Positions 45,356 to 53,751 of a stretch of DNA of 64,000 nt are shown here, piece by piece. The notes beneath the pieces are model-generated. The model was not told where the DNA came from. It saw only the letters and a list, made by a program, of their open reading frames with translations, and did no database searches. Within the stretch, counting starts at the first letter, position 1. The number at the start of each line of letters is the position of its first letter. The DNA is taken from NCBI RefSeq assembly GCF_000397065.2, contig NZ_KE007306.1:626744-690743 (forward strand). The letters are read 5' to 3'. The translations under genes were made by a program, and so were the position numbers. The stretch is from Marinobacter lipolyticus SM19 (GTDB lineage Bacteria > Pseudomonadota > Gammaproteobacteria > Pseudomonadales > Oleiphilaceae).

Positions 45356-46604
45356 TGCAAACCTCCCCTGACAGGATTCGCTGACGGATCGGGTTGACGC
45401 CGAACTGGTACGCCAGCTCCGCCGGCTGCTCGATGTCCCAGAGCACCATATCCGCCTGCATGCCAAGGCGCAGCTGACCGACACTGTCTGCCAGCCCCAG
45501 CGCCTTCGCGCCGTTGCGGGTCGCGCCGGCCAGTGCCTCTTCCGGAGTCAGCCGGAACAGGGTGCAGGCCATGTTTAGCGCCAGCCGGATCGATGCCAAC
45601 GGCGACGAACCCGGGTTCAGGTCGGTTGCGACCGCCATTGGCACCCGGTGCTTGCGCAGCAGCTCGATCGGCGGCACCTTGGTGTCGCGCAGGAAATAGA
45701 AAGCGCCCGGCAGCAGCGTCGCGACGGTGCCCGTTTCGGCCATTGCCTCAATACCGGCTTCGTCGAGCCACTCCAGGTGGTCGACGGACCAGGCACCGTA
45801 CCGCGCCGCCAGCGCCGCGCCGTGTAGATTGGACAGCTGCTCGACGTGGGCTCGGATACCAAGCCCGTGCGCCTGCGCTGCCCGGAAGACGCGCTCGCAC
45901 TGGGCCGGCGAGAAGGCGATCGTTTCGCAGAAGACGTCCACCGCATCAGCCAGTCGCTCCTCGGCCGCGGTCGGGATAATCTCGTTGCAAATCAGGTCGA
46001 TGTAACCGTCGGCGTCGTCCGCGAACTCCGGAGGTAGCGCGTGAGCCGCCAGCAGCGATGTGGACACCCGCACCGGATTGCGTTCGCCGAGGATGCGCGC
46101 GGCGCGCAGCATCTTCAGCTCGTCCTCGAGGCTGAGACCGTACCCGGATTTGATCTCGACCGAGGTGACCCCCTCCTTCATCAGCGCCTGCAGGCGCGGC
46201 TCGGATAACTCGACCAGCTCCTCGACGCTCGCAGCGCGGGTGGCTCGGACGGTGGAAATAATGCCGCCGCCGTTGCGGGCAATTTCTTCATAGCTCGCAC
46301 CTTCCAGGCGCTGCTCGAACTCGCGCGCCCGACTTCCGGCGAACACCAGGTGGCTGTGGGCGTCGACCAGACCCGGCGTCATCCAGTTGCCACAGGCATC
46401 GATCACGTCCGCGGAAACGACGTCCGAAGCAAAGCGTTCCATCGGCGCAATCGCGACGATCCGGCCGTCACGCACGCCAATCGCCTGATTCGACAAAGCG
46501 CCGTAAGGCTGTTCGACGTGGCTGTCGAAGGTCGCAAGGTTCGCGTTGATCCAGATTCGGTCACAGGTCTTGAACACTGCATCCACCTTTTCTATCCGAC
46601 TCAT
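45348..46604 (-). CDS. hutI: Imidazolonepropionase
   Basis: Amidohydrolase (418 aa) opening imidazolonepropionate to formiminoglutamate. Metal-site motif DAHSHLVFAG near residue 75-84, later HVEQLSN and DLNPGSSP with the conserved aspartate. First gene of the operon; HutC-like boxes lie immediately upstream (46605-46626) and further off (46785-46796). Confidence 0.96.
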   Translation of the reverse strand: MSRIEKVDAVFKTCDRIWINANLATFDSHVEQPYGALSNQAIGVRDGRIVAIAPMERFASDVVSADVIDACGNWMTPGLVDAHSHLVFAGSRAREFEQRLEGASYEEIARNGGGIISTVRATRAASVEELVELSEPRLQALMKEGVTSVEIKSGYGLSLEDELKMLRAARILGERNPVRVSTSLLAAHALPPEFADDADGYIDLICNEIIPTAAEERLADAVDVFCETIAFSPAQCERVFRAAQAHGLGIRAHVEQLSNLHGAALAARYGAWSVDHLEWLDEAGIEAMAETGTVATLLPGAFYFLRDTKVPPIELLRKHRVPMAVATDLNPGSSPLASIRLALNMACTLFRLTPEEALAGATRNGAKALGLADSVGQLRLGMQADMVLWDIEQPAELAYQFGVNPIRQRILSGEVCNV

Positions 46605-46626
46605 TTGTATATACCAATGTATATCA
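46605..46626. promoter_or_regulatory. Double HutC-like box upstream of hutI
   Basis: TTGTATATAC (46605-46614) and ATGTATATCA (46617-46626), directly abutting the hutI start codon. Binding by HutC here would block translation-proximal transcription of hutIGU (inference). The consensus TTGTATATACAA is remembered for HutC in proteobacteria. Confidence 0.6.
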
Positions 46627-46931
46627 CAACATTTTCAGAAAGCAATAGCTTTTGGCGTATTTTTTTTCAGGCGGGGGGGGACCCTGACTTTGCTGCACAG
46701 TCGATAAGCCATGCAAAAAGAACACATATCTGATTGTTTATTGGAGCGTGCTCTCAAGGGGCCCTGAATCCGATCACCGCGCACATATGTATATACCGTT
46801 AGTCGGGGCGACATCAGCTCCGGAACGGCACCATACGCCAAGGCACCGCTCCTGCGATCAAAGATCCAACGCAGGAACGGTACCGCGAATGGCAGTGTGG
46901 CCCGGTAACAGCCAACGCTGCCGGTCGTTAA
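46627..46931. other. Intergenic region upstream of hutI
   Basis: Contains a homopolymer stretch (eight T and nine G near 46650-46680), a second HutC-like box and otherwise no supportable gene. The promoter of hutIGU should lie here. Confidence 0.4.
46785..46796. promoter_or_regulatory. Distal HutC-like box
   Basis: ATATGTATATAC, about 180 bases upstream of the hutI start. Could cooperate with the proximal boxes. Confidence 0.45.
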
Positions 46932-48278
46932 TCAGAAGATCAGGTGAGCCGCCGCGGCCACCAGTGGGATCGCCAGTACTGTGCGAATCAGGAAGATGAC
47001 GACCAGGTCTTTCACTGACAGCGGAATATCCGATTCCAGCATCGCGTTGGCGCTTTCGGTGAAGAAGATGATCTGGACGGTCGACAGCGTGCAGACGAAG
47101 AATACGCTGATTGGTGCGACCTCACCGCCGGAAATCATGATGGCCGGCAGGGCGACTTCAGCGATCGAGATCAGCACCGTCGGCGCGATCTTATCGGCAT
47201 CGGGCAGGTTGAGCAGACTGATCAGTGGCTCGATAGCGACACCCAGGTAATCGAACACTGGCGTATAGGTGCCGATGATCAGCGAGACGGTCGCAATCGA
47301 CAGGATGTAGGCAACGATCTTCTGGGCAAAGGTGGTCGACTCCCAAAGATATTTCTGGAAGACATCACCCCCGGTCTGGGAGGCACGCTGGGATGCGGCA
47401 TGACAGGCACGCATCACTATGTTGCCCGCCTGCGGCCGATCCTCTTCAATATTCTGCACCGGACGGCCGTCGAAGAAGGTATCCGGCTTGTTGTTCAGCG
47501 GAGGAATACGGGTGACGACCGCGGCCAACAGAAAATTGATAATAAAAGAGGAGATGATCATGTGCGGCAGGTATTCCATTATGCCGCCAATCGATGCCAG
47601 CAGCGCGAAAAAGCCCAGACTGCAGATGCTGAAGTTGGTGGCGATGGACGCCGCTTCGCGTTGGGTATAGTTACCGCTCTTATACAGCTTGTTGGTGATG
47701 AATATACCGACTGCCGGGGCCGCCACAAACGACGCCACCGCATCAACCGCCGACCGGCCCGGCAACCGATACAGAGGGCGCATCAACGGCTCCATCAGGG
47801 TACCGACAAATTCGAGGAAGCCGAACTCGGTAAGAAACAACACGAAGAAGCCGGCCACGGTCACGGTGAGAAAGACGCTGCCGCCCAGATAGAGCGCCAG
47901 ACCTCCGACATCCTTGTGCAGGAACCAATCGGGCCCGACCTTGAATACCAGCAGCGCCGCGAACACCGCCCCGAGCAGGAACAGGAATCCGACAACGGTG
48001 TTGTCCTTGCGGTGATAGTCTTTCAGTGCCTTGTTCGCCGAGAATCTGGATGCAATCCAGGTCACCGATAACAGCAGCGTAACCCCCAGGGTGATGTACT
48101 CAAGACCGCCACCGAGGAAGCCTTTGATCGCGTCAATGATGCTGACCAGCGGAATCTTCGATTGGTCGCCGTCGACAGCAAAGGGAATGAAGAATATCGA
48201 CAGGCCGATCAGGCTGCCGGTCAGCGCCTTTAAGGCGCCGGTATTGCTACTTTTGGGTATCACTTCAGCGTTATGCAT
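46932..48278 (-). CDS. YjiH-type transporter (Gate/nucleoside-recognition domain), first
   Basis: Inner-membrane protein of 448 residues with about ten hydrophobic helices and the YjiH-family pattern VDAVASFVAAPAVGIFITNKLY. The ATG at 48278 has GGAGAT eight bases upstream. Family substrates are unknown; members recur beside histidine and amidohydrolase genes, so urocanate or a related imidazole is plausible here (inference). It lies between hutI and an acyl-CoA dehydrogenase and has a paralogue at 51963-53291. Confidence 0.85.
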   Translation of the reverse strand: MHNAEVIPKSSNTGALKALTGSLIGLSIFFIPFAVDGDQSKIPLVSIIDAIKGFLGGGLEYITLGVTLLLSVTWIASRFSANKALKDYHRKDNTVVGFLFLLGAVFAALLVFKVGPDWFLHKDVGGLALYLGGSVFLTVTVAGFFVLFLTEFGFLEFVGTLMEPLMRPLYRLPGRSAVDAVASFVAAPAVGIFITNKLYKSGNYTQREAASIATNFSICSLGFFALLASIGGIMEYLPHMIISSFIINFLLAAVVTRIPPLNNKPDTFFDGRPVQNIEEDRPQAGNIVMRACHAASQRASQTGGDVFQKYLWESTTFAQKIVAYILSIATVSLIIGTYTPVFDYLGVAIEPLISLLNLPDADKIAPTVLISIAEVALPAIMISGGEVAPISVFFVCTLSTVQIIFFTESANAMLESDIPLSVKDLVVIFLIRTVLAIPLVAAAAHLIF

Positions 48279-48440
48279 CGTTTTATCTCCAGTATTATGA
48301 TTATTGTCGGTAGCCTGCGGAATCCCCATAGACGCCTCCGGCCGGCGGCCGGAGCGATCAATCCGCTGCAGGTTTCACGCTTTGATTAACTCCAGGTTCT
48401 CCACCTCCCCTCCTTCATTGCCAACCTCGGCTTTCCGCGT

Positions 48441-49580
48441 TCAGCCGTTAAGGGCGGTGCGGGCGATGATATTGCGCTGCACTTCCGAGGAGCCTTCGTA
48501 GATGCGCATGATGCGCACGTCACGAACATAGCGCTCCAGCGGCATTTCGCGGGTGTAGCCATAGCCCCCATGAATCTGCAGTGCCTTGTCCGTAATACGA
48601 CCGGCCGCTTCGGAGGCATAAAGCTTCGCCATGGCAGACTCGACTGAGAAACGCTCGCCCGCCTCGCGCTTGGTCGCCGCTTTGAGGCCAAACATGCGCG
48701 CCGCTTCCAGGTCAGTGGCCATATCGGCGATCATCCACTGCAGACCCTGAAACTCGCCAATCGGGTGATTGTTAACCTCGCGGGTATTGGCCCAGAACAA
48801 CGCGGCCTCGTAGGCGGCACGGGCAATACCAGTGCAACTGGCGGCAATTTCGACCCGACCGTTGTCGAGCACCTGCATCGCAGTACGGAAACCGGTGCCC
48901 TCGACACCGCCCAGCAGGTTTTCGGCCGGTACTTCGCAATCCAGCGCCACTTCGAAAACGTGCCCTCCCTTCAGGCCCATGGTGCGCTCCGGCGACGCCA
49001 CCGTGACGCCCGCCGAGTGGCGATCGACAATAAAGGCGCTGATGCCGCGATGACCGGCACTCTTGTCGGTCTTGGCATACACGATCAGGAAATCCGCCTC
49101 GGCGGCATTGGAGATGAAGTGTTTGACGCCCCGCAGGCGGTAGCCGGCGGCCGTCTTCTCGGCGAAGGTACGCATCGCTGCCGGATTGGAGCCGGCAGAA
49201 GGCTCGGTCAGCGCAAAGGCGCCAAGCGTTCGGCCGGAGGCCGCATCCGGCAACCAGGCCTGTTTTTGCTCTTCGGTACCGCCAAGCAGAATGGAGTCGG
49301 TAGCGAGAAAATGGGCGGTGACCATCGATGCCGTCGAACCACAAGCGCCAGCCAGGTTTTCCACGGCCAGATAAAGAGCAACGGCCGAGGCTCCAGTACC
49401 GCTATAGGCTCCCGGCAGGTTCATGCCCATGATGCCGATATCGGACAGCGCCTGGCGGTGACAGGTCGCAGACAGGCTGCCTTCGTCGATGTCTGCGGCT
49501 TTTGGCGCAATAACGTCCTGACAAAATCGATTGAGGGCGTCGGATAGCCCGCGATCGTCTTCGGTGATGGTGATATTCAT
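48441..49580 (-). CDS. Acyl-CoA dehydrogenase (CaiA-like)
   Basis: FAD-dependent dehydrogenase of 379 residues. Typical segments are LTEPSAGSNPAAMRT (FAD-binding), GGYGYTREMPLERYVRDV and the C-terminal IYEGSSEVQRNIIA with the catalytic glutamate. The ATG at 49580 has AAGGAG upstream; upstream frame extension is unsupported. It lies 148 bases downstream of a type III CoA-transferase gene on the same strand. The pair resembles CaiA/CaiB; a substrate related to imidazolepropionate is proposed in the findings. Confidence 0.9.
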   Translation of the reverse strand: MNITITEDDRGLSDALNRFCQDVIAPKAADIDEGSLSATCHRQALSDIGIMGMNLPGAYSGTGASAVALYLAVENLAGACGSTASMVTAHFLATDSILLGGTEEQKQAWLPDAASGRTLGAFALTEPSAGSNPAAMRTFAEKTAAGYRLRGVKHFISNAAEADFLIVYAKTDKSAGHRGISAFIVDRHSAGVTVASPERTMGLKGGHVFEVALDCEVPAENLLGGVEGTGFRTAMQVLDNGRVEIAASCTGIARAAYEAALFWANTREVNNHPIGEFQGLQWMIADMATDLEAARMFGLKAATKREAGERFSVESAMAKLYASEAAGRITDKALQIHGGYGYTREMPLERYVRDVRIMRIYEGSSEVQRNIIARTALNG

Positions 49581-49728
49581 CGTATTCTCTCCTTTCAGTC
49601 CCGATTCGACGCAACCGGAGGCGACGCCCCGACGCTCAGCGCGCACGGGTTTCCACCGGTCGGAACCGGGTATTTCGTTCTTGGTGTCATGAAGTGAGTG
49701 CCCCCGCAACCGGGGCCGATATACAGGA

Positions 49729-50871
49729 CTAACCGAACAGTTCGTCGTTGTGCTCTCCGAGCTGCGGCGCGATCTTCGGCGCCGACGTCGCCCAGGCACT
49801 GGCGCGCACGGGTTGCACCATCATCGGAATATCGCCCAGACGCGGATGACATTGGGTCAGCAGTAACTGGCGCTCACCGGTTCTGGCGCGGATCAGCGCA
49901 TCGCCCATTTCCAGCACCGGCGACGCCGGTATCCGGGCATCGGACAGGGCCTTGATGGCGGACTCGACGGTATGATCCGCCAGCCAGGATTCGATCAGAT
50001 CACGCAGTTCCGGCTCGTGACGAGTTCGCTCCTCATCGGAGCGGAAACGGGGGTCCGCGGCGATTTCGGGACGCCCCATGGCATCGCAGAGGGCGCCGAA
50101 CTGACGGTTGTTCAAGATGGCGATAATCACCCGGCCATCCGGTGCAGTGAAGGAACCGAACGGCGTTGACAGCGGATGACGATTGCCGACACGTCCCGGT
50201 GCCTTACCACTAAACATCCACTGCGCCACCGGCGTTGGCATCATCGAGAACAGGCAATCCAGCATGGCGATATCCAGATACACGCCCTGACCGGTACGGT
50301 GACGATCGAACAGTGCGGCAAGAATGGCCCAGGAACCATAAAGACCTGCCACCAGGTCGGCAATGGACTCGCCCACCATGGTTGGCTCGCCACCGGGCTC
50401 GCCGGTGATCCCCATCATCCCGGACATTGCCTGCACCACCAGGTCATACGCCGGCAACTGACTGCTCTCGCCGGTCTGGCCGAACCCGGAGATACTGGCA
50501 TAGACAATATCGGGGTTGATCGCGCGAACAGCGTCGTAACCAACACCGAGACGATCGGCAACACCCGGCTTGAAGTTTTCGACGAACACATCGGCATCAC
50601 GGGCCATCTCCAGCACCCGGGACAGGTCGACTTCATTTTTGAGATCCGCCACGGCACCCTTTTTGTTGCGATTGACCAGCGTAAAGAGTGCACTTTCCCC
50701 CGCCTTGAAGGGGCCAACATGACGGTATTCGTCGCCCGCCGGCGGCTCGATCTTAATGATCTCGGCGCCTAGATCCGACAACAACGCTGTGCAGAAGGGG
50801 CCGGACAGGACTCTGGTCAGGTCGACGACCTTAATACCTTCGAGAGGAAGGCGTTTCTTATTTTGTTCCAT
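49729..50871 (-). CDS. Type III (CaiB/BaiF) CoA-transferase
   Basis: CoA-transferase of 380 residues beginning LPLEGIKVVDLTRVLSGPF, typical of the family. The catalytic aspartate is probably in GESIADLVAGLYG (about residue 170-182). It exchanges CoA between carboxylates. Transcribed divergently from a LysR regulator with a palindromic intergenic element, and followed by acyl-CoA dehydrogenase and a YjiH transporter. Confidence 0.92.
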   Translation of the reverse strand: MEQNKKRLPLEGIKVVDLTRVLSGPFCTALLSDLGAEIIKIEPPAGDEYRHVGPFKAGESALFTLVNRNKKGAVADLKNEVDLSRVLEMARDADVFVENFKPGVADRLGVGYDAVRAINPDIVYASISGFGQTGESSQLPAYDLVVQAMSGMMGITGEPGGEPTMVGESIADLVAGLYGSWAILAALFDRHRTGQGVYLDIAMLDCLFSMMPTPVAQWMFSGKAPGRVGNRHPLSTPFGSFTAPDGRVIIAILNNRQFGALCDAMGRPEIAADPRFRSDEERTRHEPELRDLIESWLADHTVESAIKALSDARIPASPVLEMGDALIRARTGERQLLLTQCHPRLGDIPMMVQPVRASAWATSAPKIAPQLGEHNDELFG

Positions 50872-50941
50872 GGGCTGAGACTCTCTTGTTCATTTTTTAA
50901 CCTCAACAACGAGTTTGCCAGCCACCATATATTGCGTAAAA

Positions 50942-50978
50942 TACTAGTTACATATACTCACTATAGAATTTTCTAGTA
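50942..50978. promoter_or_regulatory. LysR-type site between CoA-transferase and lysR
   Basis: TACTAG (50942-50947) and CTAGTA (50973-50978) mirror each other across 25 bases, in the 107-base divergent region. The latter abuts the LysR start codon. Fits LysR autoregulation (inference). Confidence 0.45.
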
Positions 50979-51884
50979 ATGATAACTATCCACCAGCTCA
51001 AGGTATTTGTCGCGGTAGCCGAATGTGGCAGCACCTCCGCCGCCGCTCGCGCACTACACCTCTCGCAGCCTGCGATTTCCTTGATTGTCCGCAACCTGGA
51101 ATCGGAACTCGGCGCCGAACTCTTCATCCGCAACCCGCCGCGGGGACTCGCGATCACGCCGTTCGGGCGCGGCAAGCTCGAGGAAGCCCGGACGCTGCTG
51201 TCCCAGGCGGAGATGTTCGGCGAACCCCAGGACGCCGGAAATCAGCTACGCGGCCAGCTCACCCTGGGCTACTTCACCACCCTCGGCCCCTTCTACGTGC
51301 CGCGCCTGATCCGACGCCTGCGGGAGCGCATGCCCAAAGTAGAGGTGCAACTACGCGAAGGGGATCTCGGAGCGGTCGGCCGCATGCTCGACACCGGCCA
51401 GGTCGAGCTGGCTATCACCTATGACCTGGGCATGGGTGACCAGCCGCGAACCCAGTTGCTGCGGAAGTGCCGCTTCTACGCCGCGCTGCCGCTGGAACAC
51501 CCGCTGGCCCGGCAGGAATCGGTCTCGCTAGCAGAGCTGGCGCAGGAGCCTTTCATCCAGATCGATCTGCCGATGAGCCGGGAATTCCTGATGTCGCCCT
51601 TCTGGCACCACCAGCTCGAACCACGCATCGCTTATCGCACCACCTCGCTGGAGATGGTCAGGGGCATGGTGGCACACGGCCTAGGGGTGTCTATCCTGAT
51701 CACGCGTCCCGCCTCGGAGCTAACCTATGACGGCGAGCGCATCGTGTGCCGGCCGATCTCGGACGAGATGCCGGTGCAGAATCTAGTACTGGCGCAGTCG
51801 CATCATTTTGCGCTGACGCCGGTGGCGGCAGCGGTGATGGCGGAAATACGGGACCTGTTCTCCCAGGAAGACCTAGTGCCCTGA
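50979..51884 (+). CDS. LysR-family regulator
   Basis: 301 residues: helix-turn-helix at residues 5-60 (FVAVAECGSTSAAARALHLS followed by QPAISLIVRNLE) and a periplasmic-binding-like effector domain from about residue 90. No ribosome site is seen before the ATG, so it may be leaderless. Divergent from the CoA-transferase gene and the likely controller of that enzyme pair; the coinducer could be their substrate or CoA thioester. Confidence 0.88.
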   Translation: MITIHQLKVFVAVAECGSTSAAARALHLSQPAISLIVRNLESELGAELFIRNPPRGLAITPFGRGKLEEARTLLSQAEMFGEPQDAGNQLRGQLTLGYFTTLGPFYVPRLIRRLRERMPKVEVQLREGDLGAVGRMLDTGQVELAITYDLGMGDQPRTQLLRKCRFYAALPLEHPLARQESVSLAELAQEPFIQIDLPMSREFLMSPFWHHQLEPRIAYRTTSLEMVRGMVAHGLGVSILITRPASELTYDGERIVCRPISDEMPVQNLVLAQSHHFALTPVAAAVMAEIRDLFSQEDLVP

Positions 51885-51900
51885 AGCGGTTCCGGCAGGC

Positions 51901-51937
51901 AATAAAAAACGGAGACAGCCTGACAGCTGCCTCCGTT
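51901..51937 (-). terminator. Terminator of the second YjiH gene
   Basis: AACGGAG and CTCCGTT pair, with an inner stem CAGC/GCTG; on the minus strand the hairpin is followed by TTTTTTATT. It is 25 bases after the YjiH stop. Confidence 0.8.
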
Positions 51938-51962
51938 CATGATGGGTAGGTCAGGGCCAGGT

Positions 51963-53291
51963 TCAGCCCATCAAGCGCTCGGCATAGAAGGCCACCGGCG
52001 CCGACAAGAGAATGGTCAATGCCACGCGCTGGTACCAAATGATCAGCATCTGACGGATCGTCAACGGAATTTCGGTGGATAGAATGCAGGGAATCGAGGC
52101 CGAGAAGAACAGGATCGATGAGATTGCCACACAGCCGGTAACAAACTTGGCGGCAACCGCGCCTTCGGCCATCAGCAGCGCTGGCAGAAACATCTCAGCC
52201 AATCCGGTTGCCGAAGCTTTTGCCACCGCCAGCGGATCCGGCAATTGGGCCAACGCCGTGAAGGGATAAAACAGATACCCCATCCAGTCGAATAGCGGCG
52301 TGTACTTGGCCAGCAGCAGCCCGAGCAGGCCTACGGACATGATCGACGGCAGAATACTCATTGCCATCAGAAGTCCGTCGACAAAGTTGCGCCGGATGTT
52401 GACCAGCAACGAATCCGCCCGCTCATTGGCCTGTAACCCTTCAATCAGCGCCTGCTTGATACGGGAATACTCCAGTACCTCGTGCTCTGGCGATTCCGCT
52501 TGGTCATTCATGCGCGACAGCGGAAACAGGCGCACGGTTATCGCGGTAACGGTGAAGGTGATCAACAGGGCCGACCAGAAAAACAGGTTCCAGATCGCCA
52601 TCAGTCCCAATGTCTTGGCCACAATCACCATGAACGTTGCCGATACGGTCGAGAAACCGGTGGCTATGATCGCCGCCTCTTTTGCCGAATACTGGCCCGC
52701 TTTATAAACCCGGTTGGTGATCAACAAACCGATGGAATAGCTGCCAACGAACGAGGCGACCGCGTCGATCGCCGATTTACCGGGCGTCTTGAACAGCGGC
52801 CGCATGATGGGCTGAAACAGCACACCAATCAGCTCGAGCAGGCCGTAGCTGATAAGAAAGGCCAGAAAAATGGCACCCAGCGGCACAATCAAGCCAACCG
52901 GAATTACCAGCTTGTTGAACAGGAACGGCAGCATGTCCTTCTCGAACAACGCGGCAGGGCCAAGTTCAAAAAAAGCCATCAGGGAGGCCACGACACCCGC
53001 CAACTTCAATACCGAGAAAATTTGGTGACTCAGGTCCTTCCGCCAGGTGCCCCGCACAAACGGATAGCACGCGCCGGCGATGATGACCAGCAAGGCATAG
53101 ACAGCAGCGCCATCGGCCTGGTTGGTACGAATCCAGGACACAAGATGGTCCAGCGGGATGGTGTTCGTTCCGGCCAGCTCCACCGGAATAAAGAAGAAGA
53201 AAATACCGACGGCACTGAAAAGGATCAGCCGAACCGTCGACAAAGGGTTAGCGGACGGGGCAGTTGCAGTTGCAGTTTCTTTGTCGCTCAT
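51963..53291 (-). CDS. YjiH-type transporter, second
   Basis: 442-residue inner-membrane protein with about ten hydrophobic helices and the family pattern IDAVASFVGSYSIGLLITNRVY. Starts at the ATG at 53291 (MSDKETATATAP). It is a diverged paralogue of 46932-48278. HutC-like boxes and a 16-base palindrome lie about 210 bases upstream. The two copies flank the CoA-transferase/dehydrogenase module. Confidence 0.85.
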   Translation of the reverse strand: MSDKETATATAPSANPLSTVRLILFSAVGIFFFFIPVELAGTNTIPLDHLVSWIRTNQADGAAVYALLVIIAGACYPFVRGTWRKDLSHQIFSVLKLAGVVASLMAFFELGPAALFEKDMLPFLFNKLVIPVGLIVPLGAIFLAFLISYGLLELIGVLFQPIMRPLFKTPGKSAIDAVASFVGSYSIGLLITNRVYKAGQYSAKEAAIIATGFSTVSATFMVIVAKTLGLMAIWNLFFWSALLITFTVTAITVRLFPLSRMNDQAESPEHEVLEYSRIKQALIEGLQANERADSLLVNIRRNFVDGLLMAMSILPSIMSVGLLGLLLAKYTPLFDWMGYLFYPFTALAQLPDPLAVAKASATGLAEMFLPALLMAEGAVAAKFVTGCVAISSILFFSASIPCILSTEIPLTIRQMLIIWYQRVALTILLSAPVAFYAERLMG

Positions 53292-53751
53292 AGAGATACC
53301 TGCTCTTGTTTTCTGGAGCCTAGCCACGACAGCGTTCGCCGCCAGCACAGGCTTCCACCGGTTTTAGGTATTTTTCCGCCGCCGAAATGACAAACCAATG
53401 CAGCAATCGGCAATACCAAGGGTTCGCATCCTGCTCAAACTCCTGATCCGAAAACCAGCCTGACACACACAGGAGCCGGGCCGGAATCATTGAGCACACT
53501 ATATGTGTACACATATGTATATACCACTATGACCAAAATGTAAACACCAACACCCTCTGGCAACTACCAGGGCAGGCCGCCCATTGCAGCCGGTGCCCTA
53601 CAGTGAGGAAGGATCCGGTTGGGAAATACGCTATAACGAAGGGAACTCAAGGGTACGCTGGCCAAAAACACCGATCGGGCTCAGAGACTAGCGATCAATC
53701 TGTCGGACAACCTGCTCGCCGGCGGGGCTGAAATGATCAATTCAATTCGCC
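53292..53751. other. 460-base intergenic region
   Basis: Contains the HutC-like box and palindrome near 53501-53524. No supported gene; the frame at 53348 upstream of the YjiH start lacks a ribosome site. Confidence 0.4.
53501..53524. promoter_or_regulatory. Palindrome and HutC-like box upstream of second YjiH gene
   Basis: ATATGTGTACACATAT (53501-53516) is a perfect 16-base palindrome; ATGTATATAC (53515-53524) overlaps its end. They link the transporter to the hut regulon (inference). Confidence 0.55.

Noticed and set aside
42732..46604. hutH (histidine ammonia-lyase) hidden in the hut cluster
   Set aside because: No frame carries the ASGDLAPL-type MIO motif of the family anywhere in the window.
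49581..49799. N-terminal extension of the acyl-CoA dehydrogenase to an ATG at 49799
   Set aside because: Arg/Ser-rich non-family residues overlapping the CoA-transferase gene; the ATG at 49580 has AAGGAG.
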